From an uncultured Cellvibrio sp. (GTDB lineage Bacteria > Pseudomonadota > Gammaproteobacteria > Pseudomonadales > Cellvibrionaceae): DNA of 6,231 nucleotides. The stretch lies in NCBI GenBank assembly GCA_946482385.1, contig CAMLRI010000144.1, forward strand, positions 1-6,231. The letters run 5' to 3'. Numbering within the stretch: the stretch's first letter is position 1; each line of letters opens with the position of its first letter. Below, piece by piece: positions 1 through 5,751 of this stretch. A model generated the notes under the pieces. It worked only from the letters and a program-made list of their open reading frames with translations, was not told where the DNA came from and searched no databases. A program made the position numbers and the translations under genes.

Positions 1-335
1 TCACCCACAAAGCCTGGCACGACAGCTCCGAAACCATCGGCAAAATCCAATACCCGATGATCGGCGACCCCACTGGCACCATCACCCGCAATTTCGGTGT
101 GATGATTGAAGAAGCCGGCCTTGCCGACCGCGGTACTTTTGTCATAGACCCACAAGGCCGCATTCAAATTATCGAAATCAACGCCGGCGGTATCGGCCGC
201 GATGCTTCCGAACTGCTGCGCAAAGTCAAAGCCGCGCAATACGTGGCCGCCCACCCGGGCGAAGTCTGCCCCGCCAAGTGGAAAGAAGGCGATGCCACTC
301 TCGCGCCCTCGCTGGATTTGGTGGGAAAAATTTAA
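1..335 (+). CDS. ahpC: Alkyl hydroperoxide reductase subunit C (peroxiredoxin), 3' part only
   Basis: This is the C-terminal 110 residues of a typical 2-Cys peroxiredoxin. It reads in frame from position 3 to a TAA at 333-335; the N-terminal part, with the peroxidatic cysteine, lies before the window. The family signature [20 protein letters not shown] is clear. The resolving cysteine is in the motif EVCPAKW (codon 267-269), near the C-terminus as expected. AhpC of about 187 residues reduces hydrogen peroxide, organic peroxides and peroxynitrite in the cytoplasm and is recycled by AhpF, which is encoded next. The usual OxyR-controlled promoter would be upstream and out of view. An ATG at 57 is only an internal methionine. 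Identification is secure from conserved sequence and the ahpF neighbour. Confidence 0.96.
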   Translation, partial: THKAWHDSSETIGKIQYPMIGDPTGTITRNFGVMIEEAGLADRGTFVIDPQGRIQIIEINAGGIGRDASELLRKVKAAQYVAAHPGEVCPAKWKEGDATLAPSLDLVGKI

Positions 336-342
336 ATTTTGC

Positions 343-470
343 TAATACCTGCTCAGGCAGGATTCGGGATGCAGTAGGCAAGACCGTCGCCCGATGATTC
401 GGGCGTCGAGCCCCCAGGGATGGGTTTACGGCGTGTCTTGACTGCTGCATCCCGGAGCCTGCCGGTCTTA
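343..470. repeat. Structured intergenic repeat (cloverleaf-like inverted repeat) between ahpC and ahpF
   Basis: Nearly the whole ahpC-ahpF gap is a nested palindrome. The outer arms 356-384 and 435-463 are both 29 nt and match as inverted repeats at 25 of 29 positions; two of the four mismatches would be G-U pairs in RNA. The stem can extend through 343-349 with 464-470 (6 of 7) if 350-355 bulges out. Two smaller hairpins lie inside: CGCCCGA/TCGGGCG (388-394 with 399-405, 4-nt loop) and CCCA/TGGG (413-416 with 421-424). A competing hairpin CCTGC/GCAGG sits at 348-361. There is no T-run, so it is not a classical terminator. The core around CAGGGATGGGTTTACGGCGT resembles repeats I associate with gammaproteobacterial intergenic regions (recollection, not checked). 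It probably has many copies elsewhere in the genome. Confidence 0.8.
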
Positions 471-475
471 CTTAC

Positions 476-479
476 GGAG
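476..479 (+). promoter_or_regulatory. Ribosome-binding site that fixes the ahpF start
   Basis: GGAG lies six bases before the ATG at 486. It supports that start over the in-frame ATG at 420, which lies inside the intergenic repeat and would add 22 residues that are not part of the AhpF family. Confidence 0.75.
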
Positions 480-485
480 TACACC

Positions 486-2039
486 ATGCTAGACACCGCC
501 ATCAAAAACCAACTCAACGCCTACCTGGAAAAGTTGCAGCGCCCCATTGAGCTGGTTGCCAGCCTTGATGACAGCGGCAAAAGCCAGGAACTCAAACAAC
601 TACTCGATGAGATTGCCAGCTTATCCAACAAAGTCAGTGTGCGCCTGGATGGCAATTCGGCCTATCGCCCCTCCTTTGGTGTTGCCCAAGTGGGCGAGTC
701 ACCGCGCATCGAATTTGCCGGCATTCCCCTCGGCCACGAATTCACCTCTTTGGTGTTGGCGCTGCTGCACACAGGTGGTCATCCGCCCAAAGTGGATGAT
801 GCAACCCTGGCACAAATCAAAGCGCTTGACGGCCAGTTTCATTTTGAAGTGTTTGTGTCTCTCTCCTGCCATAACTGCCCCGATGTGGTTCAGGCAGTGA
901 ACACCATGGCGGCACAAAACCCCCATATTTCCGCCACCATGATCGACGGCGCCCTGTTTCAGCAAGAAGTTGAAACTCGCCAAATCATGGCGGTGCCCAG
1001 TGTGTATCTAAACGGCCAGCACTTTGGCCAGGGCCGCATGAGCCTGGAAGAAATTCTCGCCAAAATCGATACAGGCGCGGCCGCGCGCGAAGCCGCACTC
1101 ATCAGCCAAAAAGATCCCTTCGATGTGCTGGTGATCGGCGGTGGCCCCGCCGGCGCCGCAGCGGCCATCTACGCCGCGCGCAAAGGTATTCGCACCGGTG
1201 TGGTGGCCGAGCGTTTTGGCGGCCAGGTGCTGGATACAGTTGCCATCGAAAATTTTATTTCGGTGAAAGAAACCCAGGGGCCAAAATTGGCTACGGCGCT
1301 GGAGCAACACGTTAAAGAATACGATGTGGATGTCATCAACCTGCAAAAAGCTGCGGAGCTAATTCCCGGCGATATGATTGAAATTAAACTCGCCAGTGGC
1401 GCCAGCGTAAAAAGCAAAAGCGTTATTCTGGCCACAGGTGCGCGCTGGCGCGAAATGAATGTGCCGGGCGAACAGGAATACCGCGGCAAGGGCGTGGCCT
1501 ACTGCCCCCACTGCGATGGCCCGCTGTTTAAAGGCAAGCGCGTAGCGGTGATCGGCGGCGGTAACTCCGGCGTGGAAGCGGCCATTGACCTGGCCGGTAT
1601 TGTCAGCCATGTCACTCTGTTGGAGTTTGACAGCAAGCTGCGCGCCGATGCGGTATTGCAGCGCAAATTATTCAGCTTGGCTAACGTGACTGTGATCACC
1701 GAAGCATTGACCACCCAGGTTATGGGCGACGGCCAAAAAGTTACGGGATTAACCTACAAAAACCGCAGCAACGACGAGCTGGTCACCCTGCCGCTGGAAG
1801 GTATTTTTGTGCAAATTGGCCTGCTGCCCAATACCGATTTCCTCAAAGGCAAGGTGCAGCTATCCAACCGCGGTGAAATCGAAATCAATGCGCGCGGCGA
1901 AACTTCCGTGCCCGGTGTGTTTGCCGCGGGCGATTGCACCACTGTGCCCTACAAGCAAATCATCGTCGCCATGGGCGCCGGTGCCACCGCATCCCTGGGC
2001 GCTTTCGATCATTTGATTCGCACCAGCGCGCCGGCGTAG
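486..2039 (+). CDS. ahpF: Alkyl hydroperoxide reductase subunit F (NADH:peroxiredoxin reductase)
   Basis: A 517-residue cytoplasmic flavoprotein, close to the roughly 521 of the E. coli enzyme. It passes electrons from NADH through FAD and two disulfide centres to AhpC. The N-terminal part is the tandem thioredoxin-fold domain, with its redox pair CHNC at residues 128-131. It is followed by a thioredoxin-reductase-like body: FAD-binding GGGPAG near 218-223, the second redox pair CPHC at 340-343, the NAD(H)-binding GGGNSG near 357-362, and the terminal FAD motif [10 protein letters not shown] from 482. All four redox cysteines are present, so it should be active. The ATG at 486 is chosen because of its ribosome-binding site and because the protein then begins [10 protein letters not shown], as AhpF proteins do. 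It lies 150 bp after ahpC, separated by a structured repeat, and ends before a strong terminator. Confidence 0.98.
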   Translation: MLDTAIKNQLNAYLEKLQRPIELVASLDDSGKSQELKQLLDEIASLSNKVSVRLDGNSAYRPSFGVAQVGESPRIEFAGIPLGHEFTSLVLALLHTGGHPPKVDDATLAQIKALDGQFHFEVFVSLSCHNCPDVVQAVNTMAAQNPHISATMIDGALFQQEVETRQIMAVPSVYLNGQHFGQGRMSLEEILAKIDTGAAAREAALISQKDPFDVLVIGGGPAGAAAAIYAARKGIRTGVVAERFGGQVLDTVAIENFISVKETQGPKLATALEQHVKEYDVDVINLQKAAELIPGDMIEIKLASGASVKSKSVILATGARWREMNVPGEQEYRGKGVAYCPHCDGPLFKGKRVAVIGGGNSGVEAAIDLAGIVSHVTLLEFDSKLRADAVLQRKLFSLANVTVITEALTTQVMGDGQKVTGLTYKNRSNDELVTLPLEGIFVQIGLLPNTDFLKGKVQLSNRGEIEINARGETSVPGVFAAGDCTTVPYKQIIVAMGAGATASLGAFDHLIRTSAPA

Positions 2040-2058
2040 CACCCTGCCGCTCATGAAC

Positions 2059-2087
2059 AATGCGCCTCCAGTGGGCGCATTTTTTTT
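2059..2087 (+). terminator. Intrinsic terminator of ahpF
   Basis: AATGCGCC (2059-2066) pairs perfectly with GGCGCATT (2074-2081) across a 7-nt loop. An unbroken run of eight T follows (2080-2087). It begins about 20 bases after the ahpF stop. The T-run overlaps the stop codon of the convergent hydrolase gene. There is no matching T-run for the minus strand, so termination of the opposing transcript here is uncertain. Confidence 0.9.
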
Positions 2088-2697
2088 AGGCAGCCTGAAA
2101 AGATTTTTCCCGGCGCTGCATGGCTCGATTTTCCTGTTTGGCTTTGCGCAGCAGTTGATGCAGTTGCTGCACGCCCTCCGGCCAGTGGCCTAAACCAGAT
2201 TCACTATTGATATGGCCCACATTTTTTAAGCGTAAAAAATCCGTACCCCATTGCAGTGCCCAGTAAGCGGCTTTGGTATCGCTGAGCCAGGGGTCGTTGC
2301 TGCTGGCAATGATTTTGGCAGGAACCCGCAGTGGTTGTTGTGGCAGCTGGGGTGCCAGGTTGAACTTGTCCGGGTCGGCCGGTGCTACCAGCAGCAGCGC
2401 GGCAATTTGTTCCGGTGTTTCGGCAGCAATGCTGGCGCTGGCCAGGGTGCCAAAGCTGTGGGCGATAATCAGCACCGGTTTTTGCTGTTGGCCGTAGAGC
2501 GCATTGAGTTGATGGCGAATCGCGGCTTTCCATCCATCCAGATTGGGCGTGTGCCAATCGTTCAGGTCTATGCGTCGGCTGCCGGGCAATTGTTGTTGCC
2601 ACAGGCTTTGCCAATGGTAGGCATCGCTGTTGTGCAACCCGGGTACGATCAATACCGGGTGGTCTTCCAACAGGTGGGAAAAGTGAATGTTGTTCAT
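2086..2697 (-). CDS. RBBP9/YdeN-family alpha/beta serine hydrolase
   Basis: A 203-residue soluble protein with no signal peptide or membrane segment, the usual size for the small RBBP9/YdeN serine hydrolases. The N-terminal VLIVPGLHNSDAYHWQS is the family hallmark (oxyanion-side loop). The catalytic triad can be read as Ser81 in AHSFG, a GxSxG variant with Ala first; Asp135 in SSNDPW; and His162 in NVGHINSESG. Members act on small esters or amides, but physiological substrates are mostly unknown, so no pathway is assigned. The start at 2697 has a strong GGAGG six bases upstream (about 2704-2708). The gene converges on ahpF and is divergent from oscA, with a 211-bp gap. The Gln- and Lys-rich C-terminal tail after about residue 185 looks poorly conserved. 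Nothing links it to the sulfur genes except the shared upstream region. Confidence 0.9.
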   Translation of the reverse strand: MNNIHFSHLLEDHPVLIVPGLHNSDAYHWQSLWQQQLPGSRRIDLNDWHTPNLDGWKAAIRHQLNALYGQQQKPVLIIAHSFGTLASASIAAETPEQIAALLLVAPADPDKFNLAPQLPQQPLRVPAKIIASSNDPWLSDTKAAYWALQWGTDFLRLKNVGHINSESGLGHWPEGVQQLHQLLRKAKQENRAMQRREKSFQAA

Positions 2698-2770
2698 GCT
2701 GCCCCTCCAAGGTTAATGGGCGCAGCTTAGGGGCGGATATTGCCGAATGGAAAGAATGCTTATTTCTTTG

Positions 2771-2800
2771 CTTATAACTTTATATAGCAGTTGTTGTGAA
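2771..2800 (-). promoter_or_regulatory. Candidate sigma70 promoter for the hydrolase gene
   Basis: Read on the minus strand, TTCACA (2800-2795) and TATAAG (2776-2771) each match the -35 and -10 consensus at five of six positions, with 18-bp spacing. The position, about 70-75 bases before the hydrolase ATG, is reasonable. AT-rich DNA can give such matches by chance. Confidence 0.4.
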
Positions 2801-2818
2801 TTGTTTAGGTTATAACTT
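2772..2818 (+). promoter_or_regulatory. AT-rich upstream region of oscA with a 9-bp direct repeat; candidate activator-dependent promoter
   Basis: TTATAACTT occurs exactly twice, at 2772-2780 and 2810-2818, 38 bp apart. The second copy contains TATAAC (2811-2816), a fair -10 box, but there is no good -35 at 16-18 bp upstream. That pattern suits an activator-dependent promoter. Sulfate-assimilation genes are typically activated by the LysR-type regulator CysB, so a CysB site here is plausible by context, but I cannot match a CysB consensus with confidence. Transcription from this box would give a leader of roughly 85 nt before oscA. Confidence 0.35.
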
Positions 2819-2869
2819 CATAAAAAAACGGTATTTTGGAAATAACAGCCAAGCCCCTAGGATGCACCC

Positions 2870-2906
2870 CATGCCAGGCACAGGGCCTGGTGTGAAAAGG
2901 AGGCCC
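2870..2906 (+). promoter_or_regulatory. Two mutually exclusive hairpins in the oscA leader, one over the ribosome-binding site
   Basis: Hairpin 1: CCAGGC (2874-2879) pairs with GCCTGG (2885-2890), extended by four more pairs (two G-U) to 2870-2894. It ends just before the Shine-Dalgarno AAGGAGG (2897-2903). Hairpin 2: GGGCCT (2883-2888) pairs perfectly with AGGCCC (2901-2906) and hides the AGG of that site. Both use 2885-2888, so they cannot form together. This geometry would allow translational control. The pairings are seen; the regulation is inferred. Confidence 0.4.
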
Positions 2907-2908
2907 CT

Positions 2909-3088
2909 ATGGCAAACCATCGCCTGGAGCCTGCTACTGTCTCGGCGGAACTCTTGGAGGAAATTCGGCAACAACTGGCGCAAATCCAGTTTGGTTCGCT
3001 GGAAATCCAAATCCATAACGGCCAGGTAGTGCAGCTCGAACGCCGCGAAAAAAAGCGTTTGGATAAAAGCGTCAACGCCAAGTACTAG
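2909..3088 (+). CDS. oscA: OscA/YezD-like small protein (DUF2292), sulfur-starvation associated
   Basis: A 59-residue soluble protein beginning MANHRLEPATVSAELLEE. An amphipathic N-terminal helix (about 10-26) leads into the family core FGSLEIQIHNGQVVQLERRE (28-47), likely a short beta hairpin, and then a basic tail. This matches the DUF2292/YezD pattern (FGS-x-x-I-x-(I/V)-H-(D/N)-G-x-(V/I)-x-Q). In Pseudomonas corrugata the homologue OscA lies near a sulfate-binding-protein gene and was linked to the sulfur-starvation response and chromate resistance; the molecular function is not known to me. The start is fixed by a near-perfect AAGGAGG (2897-2903) five bases before the ATG. It heads the cluster porin-sbp-cysT on the same strand, which supports the assignment. 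It is short enough that automated gene calling could miss it. A longer overlapping frame (2796-3029) has no recognisable content. Confidence 0.85.
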   Translation: MANHRLEPATVSAELLEEIRQQLAQIQFGSLEIQIHNGQVVQLERREKKRLDKSVNAKY

Positions 3089-3093
3089 TCACT

Positions 3094-3126
3094 ATACCCA
3101 CGCAAAACTGAATTTTTTGCGGGTAT
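3094..3126 (+). other. Stem-loop between oscA and the porin gene
   Basis: ATACCC (3094-3099) pairs with GGGTAT (3121-3126), and GCAAAA (3102-3107) pairs with TTTTGC (3115-3120), with a 2-nt bulge on the 5' side and a 7-nt loop. It starts six bases after the oscA stop. No T-run follows, so a full intrinsic terminator is unlikely. It could mark an mRNA 3' end made by processing, partial termination, or protection of the oscA message. The remaining gap to the porin (3127-3220) is AT-rich with a small CCGG-ACCA-CCGG palindrome at 3181-3192; a separate porin promoter cannot be excluded. Confidence 0.5.
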
Positions 3127-3220
3127 GAGTTGCTGGTTATCCAACGCGAAAGTTATTAAAAAATATTAAAGAAACACTGACCGGACCACCGGAAGTGATA
3201 TGTGAATTTTGGAGATTAGC

Positions 3221-4462
3221 ATGTCATTTCAACGCCTGTGGTCGGTTGTGCGACCACCTGTTTTAAACACCCGTTTTATCCCATCAAGCCTTGCTGCTGT
3301 GGTTAGCCTGGCGCTTTCGGCTCAGGCCTTTGCCGGGTTTCCCACGCTCTACGGCAAGGTCTACCTCACTGCCAATCAATACGATCTGGAAAAAAATAAT
3401 TTCCCTGCCAGCGGCAGCAGTTTTGCCCACACAGGCGCTGCTGGCGCCACTACCGAGCTGGATAGTTTTGCGCTGGAAAGCACCGGTTCCCGCCTGGGGG
3501 TGCAGGGGGATTTTGATGCAGCCCAGGGCCTGACGGTGTTTTACCGGTTGGAATACGGTATAGACGTGGACAACGGCACCAACAGCAATGGCCGCGAACT
3601 CACCCAACGCAATATTTTTGGTGGCATTCGCGGCGATTGGGGTTCACTGCTCGCCGGTAAAAACGATACGCCGCTAAAAACCCTGCAAACCAATACAGTG
3701 CTGCGCAGCGATATCGACCGTTTTAACGATGCGCCCCTCGCAGATATAGGCTCGTACCTGGTTGGCGAAAACCGCCCCGACAATGTTATCCAGTACGCAT
3801 CGCCCATTTTATTGGGTGGACTGGAAATCAATATTGCCGCCATCCAAGCCGAAGAAACCGGTGTAGAAGTGAGTGCAAGCAATCCGCAGGACGACAATGA
3901 TTTTGCCTCCGGGCAATCGGTGTCGGTGGTTTACGGAAAATCCAAATGGTTTGTCGGCGCTGCAGTGGATCGCAATGTTGCCACCAGCGATGTGTTCCGC
4001 GCATTGGGTGAAATTACCCTGGGCACGGTAAAAATCGCGGCGATTTACCAAACCGCAGAGCGCCATGAAACCTTTGATTCACTCGGCGGCTTCTCTACCT
4101 TTGTTGGCACTAACGGCACCACACTGGGTGCGCAAAATGGTTTAAACCCACTCTCTGAATGGGACGGTGCCGCGGGCAACGCTTACAAGGAACAGGATGG
4201 CTATGTGGTTAATGCCCTGTGGAAAATTGCCGGCCCCTGGAGTGCGCGAGTGCAGTACGGCCACTCCACCAGTACCCCCACTAATACAACCTATAGCGAT
4301 GTTGATGCCGATGCCTTAGCGGTGGGTGTGGATTACAACTTCAATTCAGCGACTCGCGTTTTTGGTTATTACGCGAGTTTAGAAGCGGAAGGCGATGCAC
4401 AAATTAGCACCAAAGCGACCACGGATAGTACTTTTGCATTGGGTCTGGATTTCCGTTTTTAA
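3221..4462 (+). CDS. Outer-membrane porin (Gram-negative general porin family), sulfur-cluster associated
   Basis: A 413-residue protein with a Sec signal peptide: basic N-region, a hydrophobic stretch at about 24-37, and probable cleavage at AQAFA|GF (38/39). The N-region is rather long. The mature chain begins LYGKVYLTANQ, a typical first porin strand. Further family motifs are SRLGVQGDF (from 90), GSLLAGKNDTPLK (141-153) and RPDNVIQYASP (185-195). It ends in ALGLDFRF with a terminal Phe, the signal for insertion by the BAM complex. A trimeric 16-stranded barrel is expected. GGAG (3211-3214) six bases before the ATG at 3221 supports that start; an in-frame TTG at 3209 overlaps this site and is rejected. 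Its place between oscA and sbp suggests uptake of sulfate or organosulfur anions under sulfur limitation. That role is inferred; porin sequence alone does not show selectivity. Confidence 0.93.
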   Translation: MSFQRLWSVVRPPVLNTRFIPSSLAAVVSLALSAQAFAGFPTLYGKVYLTANQYDLEKNNFPASGSSFAHTGAAGATTELDSFALESTGSRLGVQGDFDAAQGLTVFYRLEYGIDVDNGTNSNGRELTQRNIFGGIRGDWGSLLAGKNDTPLKTLQTNTVLRSDIDRFNDAPLADIGSYLVGENRPDNVIQYASPILLGGLEINIAAIQAEETGVEVSASNPQDDNDFASGQSVSVVYGKSKWFVGAAVDRNVATSDVFRALGEITLGTVKIAAIYQTAERHETFDSLGGFSTFVGTNGTTLGAQNGLNPLSEWDGAAGNAYKEQDGYVVNALWKIAGPWSARVQYGHSTSTPTNTTYSDVDADALAVGVDYNFNSATRVFGYYASLEAEGDAQISTKATTDSTFALGLDFRF

Positions 4463-4478
4463 CAGCGATCACCGACAA

Positions 4479-4499
4479 GATCCTCGCTGCGCGAGGATC
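4479..4499 (+). other. Perfect stem-loop between porin and sbp
   Basis: GATCCTCGC (4479-4487) pairs perfectly with GCGAGGATC (4491-4499) over a 3-nt loop. It lies 17 bases after the porin stop and 28 before the sbp start. No T-run follows, so read-through into sbp is likely. A stem like this often protects the 3' end of a processed upstream message or gives partial termination. Confidence 0.6.
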
Positions 4500-4526
4500 A
4501 CCACCACATTTTAGCGAGAAAACACC

Positions 4527-5519
4527 ATGAAATTATTTGCACAATCGGCCGCTGTATTGGCGGCCAGTTTAATTAGCGTCAGCGTCTTTGCGAAAGACAT
4601 CACGCTGCTGAATGTTTCTTACGACCCAACCCGCGAGCTCTATCGCGAATTTAATGCGGCCTTTGCCAAACACTGGCAAGCCAAAACCGGCGACACAGTC
4701 AAAATCGACCAATCCCACGGCGGTTCCGGTGCGCAATCCCGCGCGGTTATCGACGGTTTGCGTGCGGATGTAGTGACTTTGGCGCTGGCTGGCGATATTG
4801 ATCCCATCGCCAAGATTGGCGGGTTGTTGCCGCAGGATTGGGTAACCAAATTGCCAAACAATAGTGCGCCCTATACCTCTACCATTGTCTTTTTAGTGCG
4901 CAAAGGCAATCCAAAAAATATCAAGGATTGGGATGATCTTGTTAAGAAAGGTGTAGAGGTAATTACGCCCAACCCGAAAACCTCTGGTGGCGCCCGCTGG
5001 AATTATTTGGCGGCCTGGGCTTTCGCCAAAAAACAGGGTAAGGACGACGCCGGCGCCCAGGAATTTGTTCGTCAATTGTTTAAAAATGTTCCGGTGTTAG
5101 ATACAGGCGCACGCGGTTCAACCACCACCTTTGTGCAGCGCGGTATAGGCGATGTATTGCTGACCTGGGAAAACGAAGCTTTTTTGGCCATTAATGAATT
5201 GGGCGAAGACGAAGTGGAAATTGTAGTGCCCAGTATTTCCATACTGGCTGAACCCTCAGTGGCGGTGGTGGATAAAAATGCAGAGGCAAAAGGAACTGCT
5301 GAAGTCGCCCAAGCTTACTTGCAGTACCTGTATACCAAAGAAGGGCAAAACATTGCCGCCAAACATTATTACCGTCCGCGCGATCCACAGGTGGCACAAG
5401 CCTATGCCGATAAATTCCCCCAGTTAGAGCTGGTGACTATCGACGATTTTGGCGGCTGGAAAAAAGCCCAGCCCGAGCACTTTGGCGATGGCGGAATTTT
5501 TGACCAGATTTATCAATAA
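4527..5519 (+). CDS. sbp: Periplasmic sulfate-binding protein of the sulfate ABC transporter
   Basis: A 330-residue protein, the same size as E. coli Sbp (about 329). It has a short Sec signal peptide (1-22, cleavage at VFA|KD). Family motifs appear in order: [11 protein letters not shown] (29-39), [13 protein letters not shown] (62-74), [16 protein letters not shown] (149-164) and [15 protein letters not shown] (204-218), then [17 protein letters not shown]. These regions form the buried oxyanion site that binds dehydrated sulfate through hydrogen bonds. CysP, the thiosulfate-binding paralogue, shares most of these motifs. I favour Sbp from overall resemblance, but thiosulfate binding is not excluded. 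The ATG at 4527 has only a weak ribosome-binding site (GCGAG at about 4514-4518). It lies 64 bp after the porin and is separated from cysT by a repeat island. Confidence 0.95.
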   Translation: MKLFAQSAAVLAASLISVSVFAKDITLLNVSYDPTRELYREFNAAFAKHWQAKTGDTVKIDQSHGGSGAQSRAVIDGLRADVVTLALAGDIDPIAKIGGLLPQDWVTKLPNNSAPYTSTIVFLVRKGNPKNIKDWDDLVKKGVEVITPNPKTSGGARWNYLAAWAFAKKQGKDDAGAQEFVRQLFKNVPVLDTGARGSTTTFVQRGIGDVLLTWENEAFLAINELGEDEVEIVVPSISILAEPSVAVVDKNAEAKGTAEVAQAYLQYLYTKEGQNIAAKHYYRPRDPQVAQAYADKFPQLELVTIDDFGGWKKAQPEHFGDGGIFDQIYQ

Positions 5520-5523
5520 AACC

Positions 5524-5720
5524 AATCCCCTCGGCAACTGCTCCTGCGTTGCTCTACCTCCTGTATCCATACAGTCGTCCCGGCCTCCCCTTTGCAAACA
5601 GGGAGAATAAATCCCTCCCCGCCCCTCCCTTTTGCAAAGGGAGGGAGATTGATTCCCCTTCGCTCATATCTTGGGCGAATAGCTCCTCCCCTTTGAAAAA
5701 GGGGAGGCCGGGAGGGGATT
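5524..5720. repeat. Composite palindromic repeat island (GGGAGGGG type) between sbp and cysT
   Basis: The gap between sbp and cysT is mostly repeats. The outermost inverted ends are AATCCCCTC (5524-5532) and GAGGGGATT (5712-5720). Just inside, CCCGGCCTCCCCTTT (5579-5593) and its perfect 15-bp complement (5698-5712) face each other. Between them are a decayed palindrome at 5585-5605, a 10-bp hairpin at 5623-5645 (CCCTCCCTTT, loop TGC) and another at 5685-5707 (CCTCCCCTTT, loop GAA). Such CTCCCCTTTG-AAGGGGAG modules occur as dispersed intergenic repeats in many Gram-negative genomes (recollection). There is no transposase, so a MITE-like or REP-like element mobilised in trans, if at all, is the best guess. 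No T-run follows the stems. The minus-strand frame across it (5513-5782) is low-complexity and not a gene. Confidence 0.8.
5533..5578. repeat. 46-bp module interrupting the left end of the repeat island
   Basis: On the right side the terminal AATCCCCTC overlaps the CCCGGCCTCCCC arm directly (reverse complement of 5701-5720). On the left the two are held apart by these 46 bases. The module carries its own hairpins: GCAAC/GTTGC (5534-5538 with 5548-5552) and a perfect CTGTAT-CC-ATACAG (5561-5574). Its composition is unlike the C/G-tract repeats around it, so it may be a second repeat type inserted in or joined to the first. Confidence 0.5.
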
Positions 5721-5724
5721 AATG
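5711..5724 (+). promoter_or_regulatory. Repeat-derived Shine-Dalgarno and alternative ATG for cysT
   Basis: GGAGG (5711-5715), part of the right end of the repeat, sits six bases before an ATG at 5722-5724. That ATG is in frame with cysT and 10 codons upstream of the ATG at 5752. The downstream ATG has only a weak AGAG about eight bases before it. The better translation signal is therefore supplied by the repeat. Confidence 0.55.
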
Positions 5725-5751
5725 TGGTTGAGTAAAAAAAGAGATTTACCG

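Noticed and set aside
343..470. tRNA-like gene, because of the cloverleaf-like fold
   Set aside because: The stems do not have tRNA lengths, and no T-loop or anticodon arm consensus is present.
2204..2710. Minus-strand 168-codon frame overlapping the hydrolase
   Set aside because: It is a shifted frame of the same gene, rich in Arg/Pro/Thr, with no domain. The main frame is intact, so there is no frameshift.
2251..2730. Plus-strand 159-codon open frame antisense to the hydrolase
   Set aside because: The opposite strand carries a full catalytic triad and family motifs; this frame is a shadow of its codon bias.
2796..3029. Plus-strand 77-codon open frame across the oscA start
   Set aside because: It overlaps oscA in another frame and lacks recognisable content; oscA has a near-perfect ribosome-binding site and a known family core.
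3094..3126. Intrinsic terminator after oscA
   Set aside because: There is no T-run after the stem; the T stretch lies inside the 3' arm.
3209..3220. TTG start giving a four-residue longer porin
   Set aside because: It overlaps the GGAG that serves the ATG at 3221 and has no ribosome-binding site of its own.
5579..5712. CRISPR-like array of repeated C/G-tract units
   Set aside because: The units are inverted and variable rather than direct and identical, spacing is irregular, and no cas genes are near.
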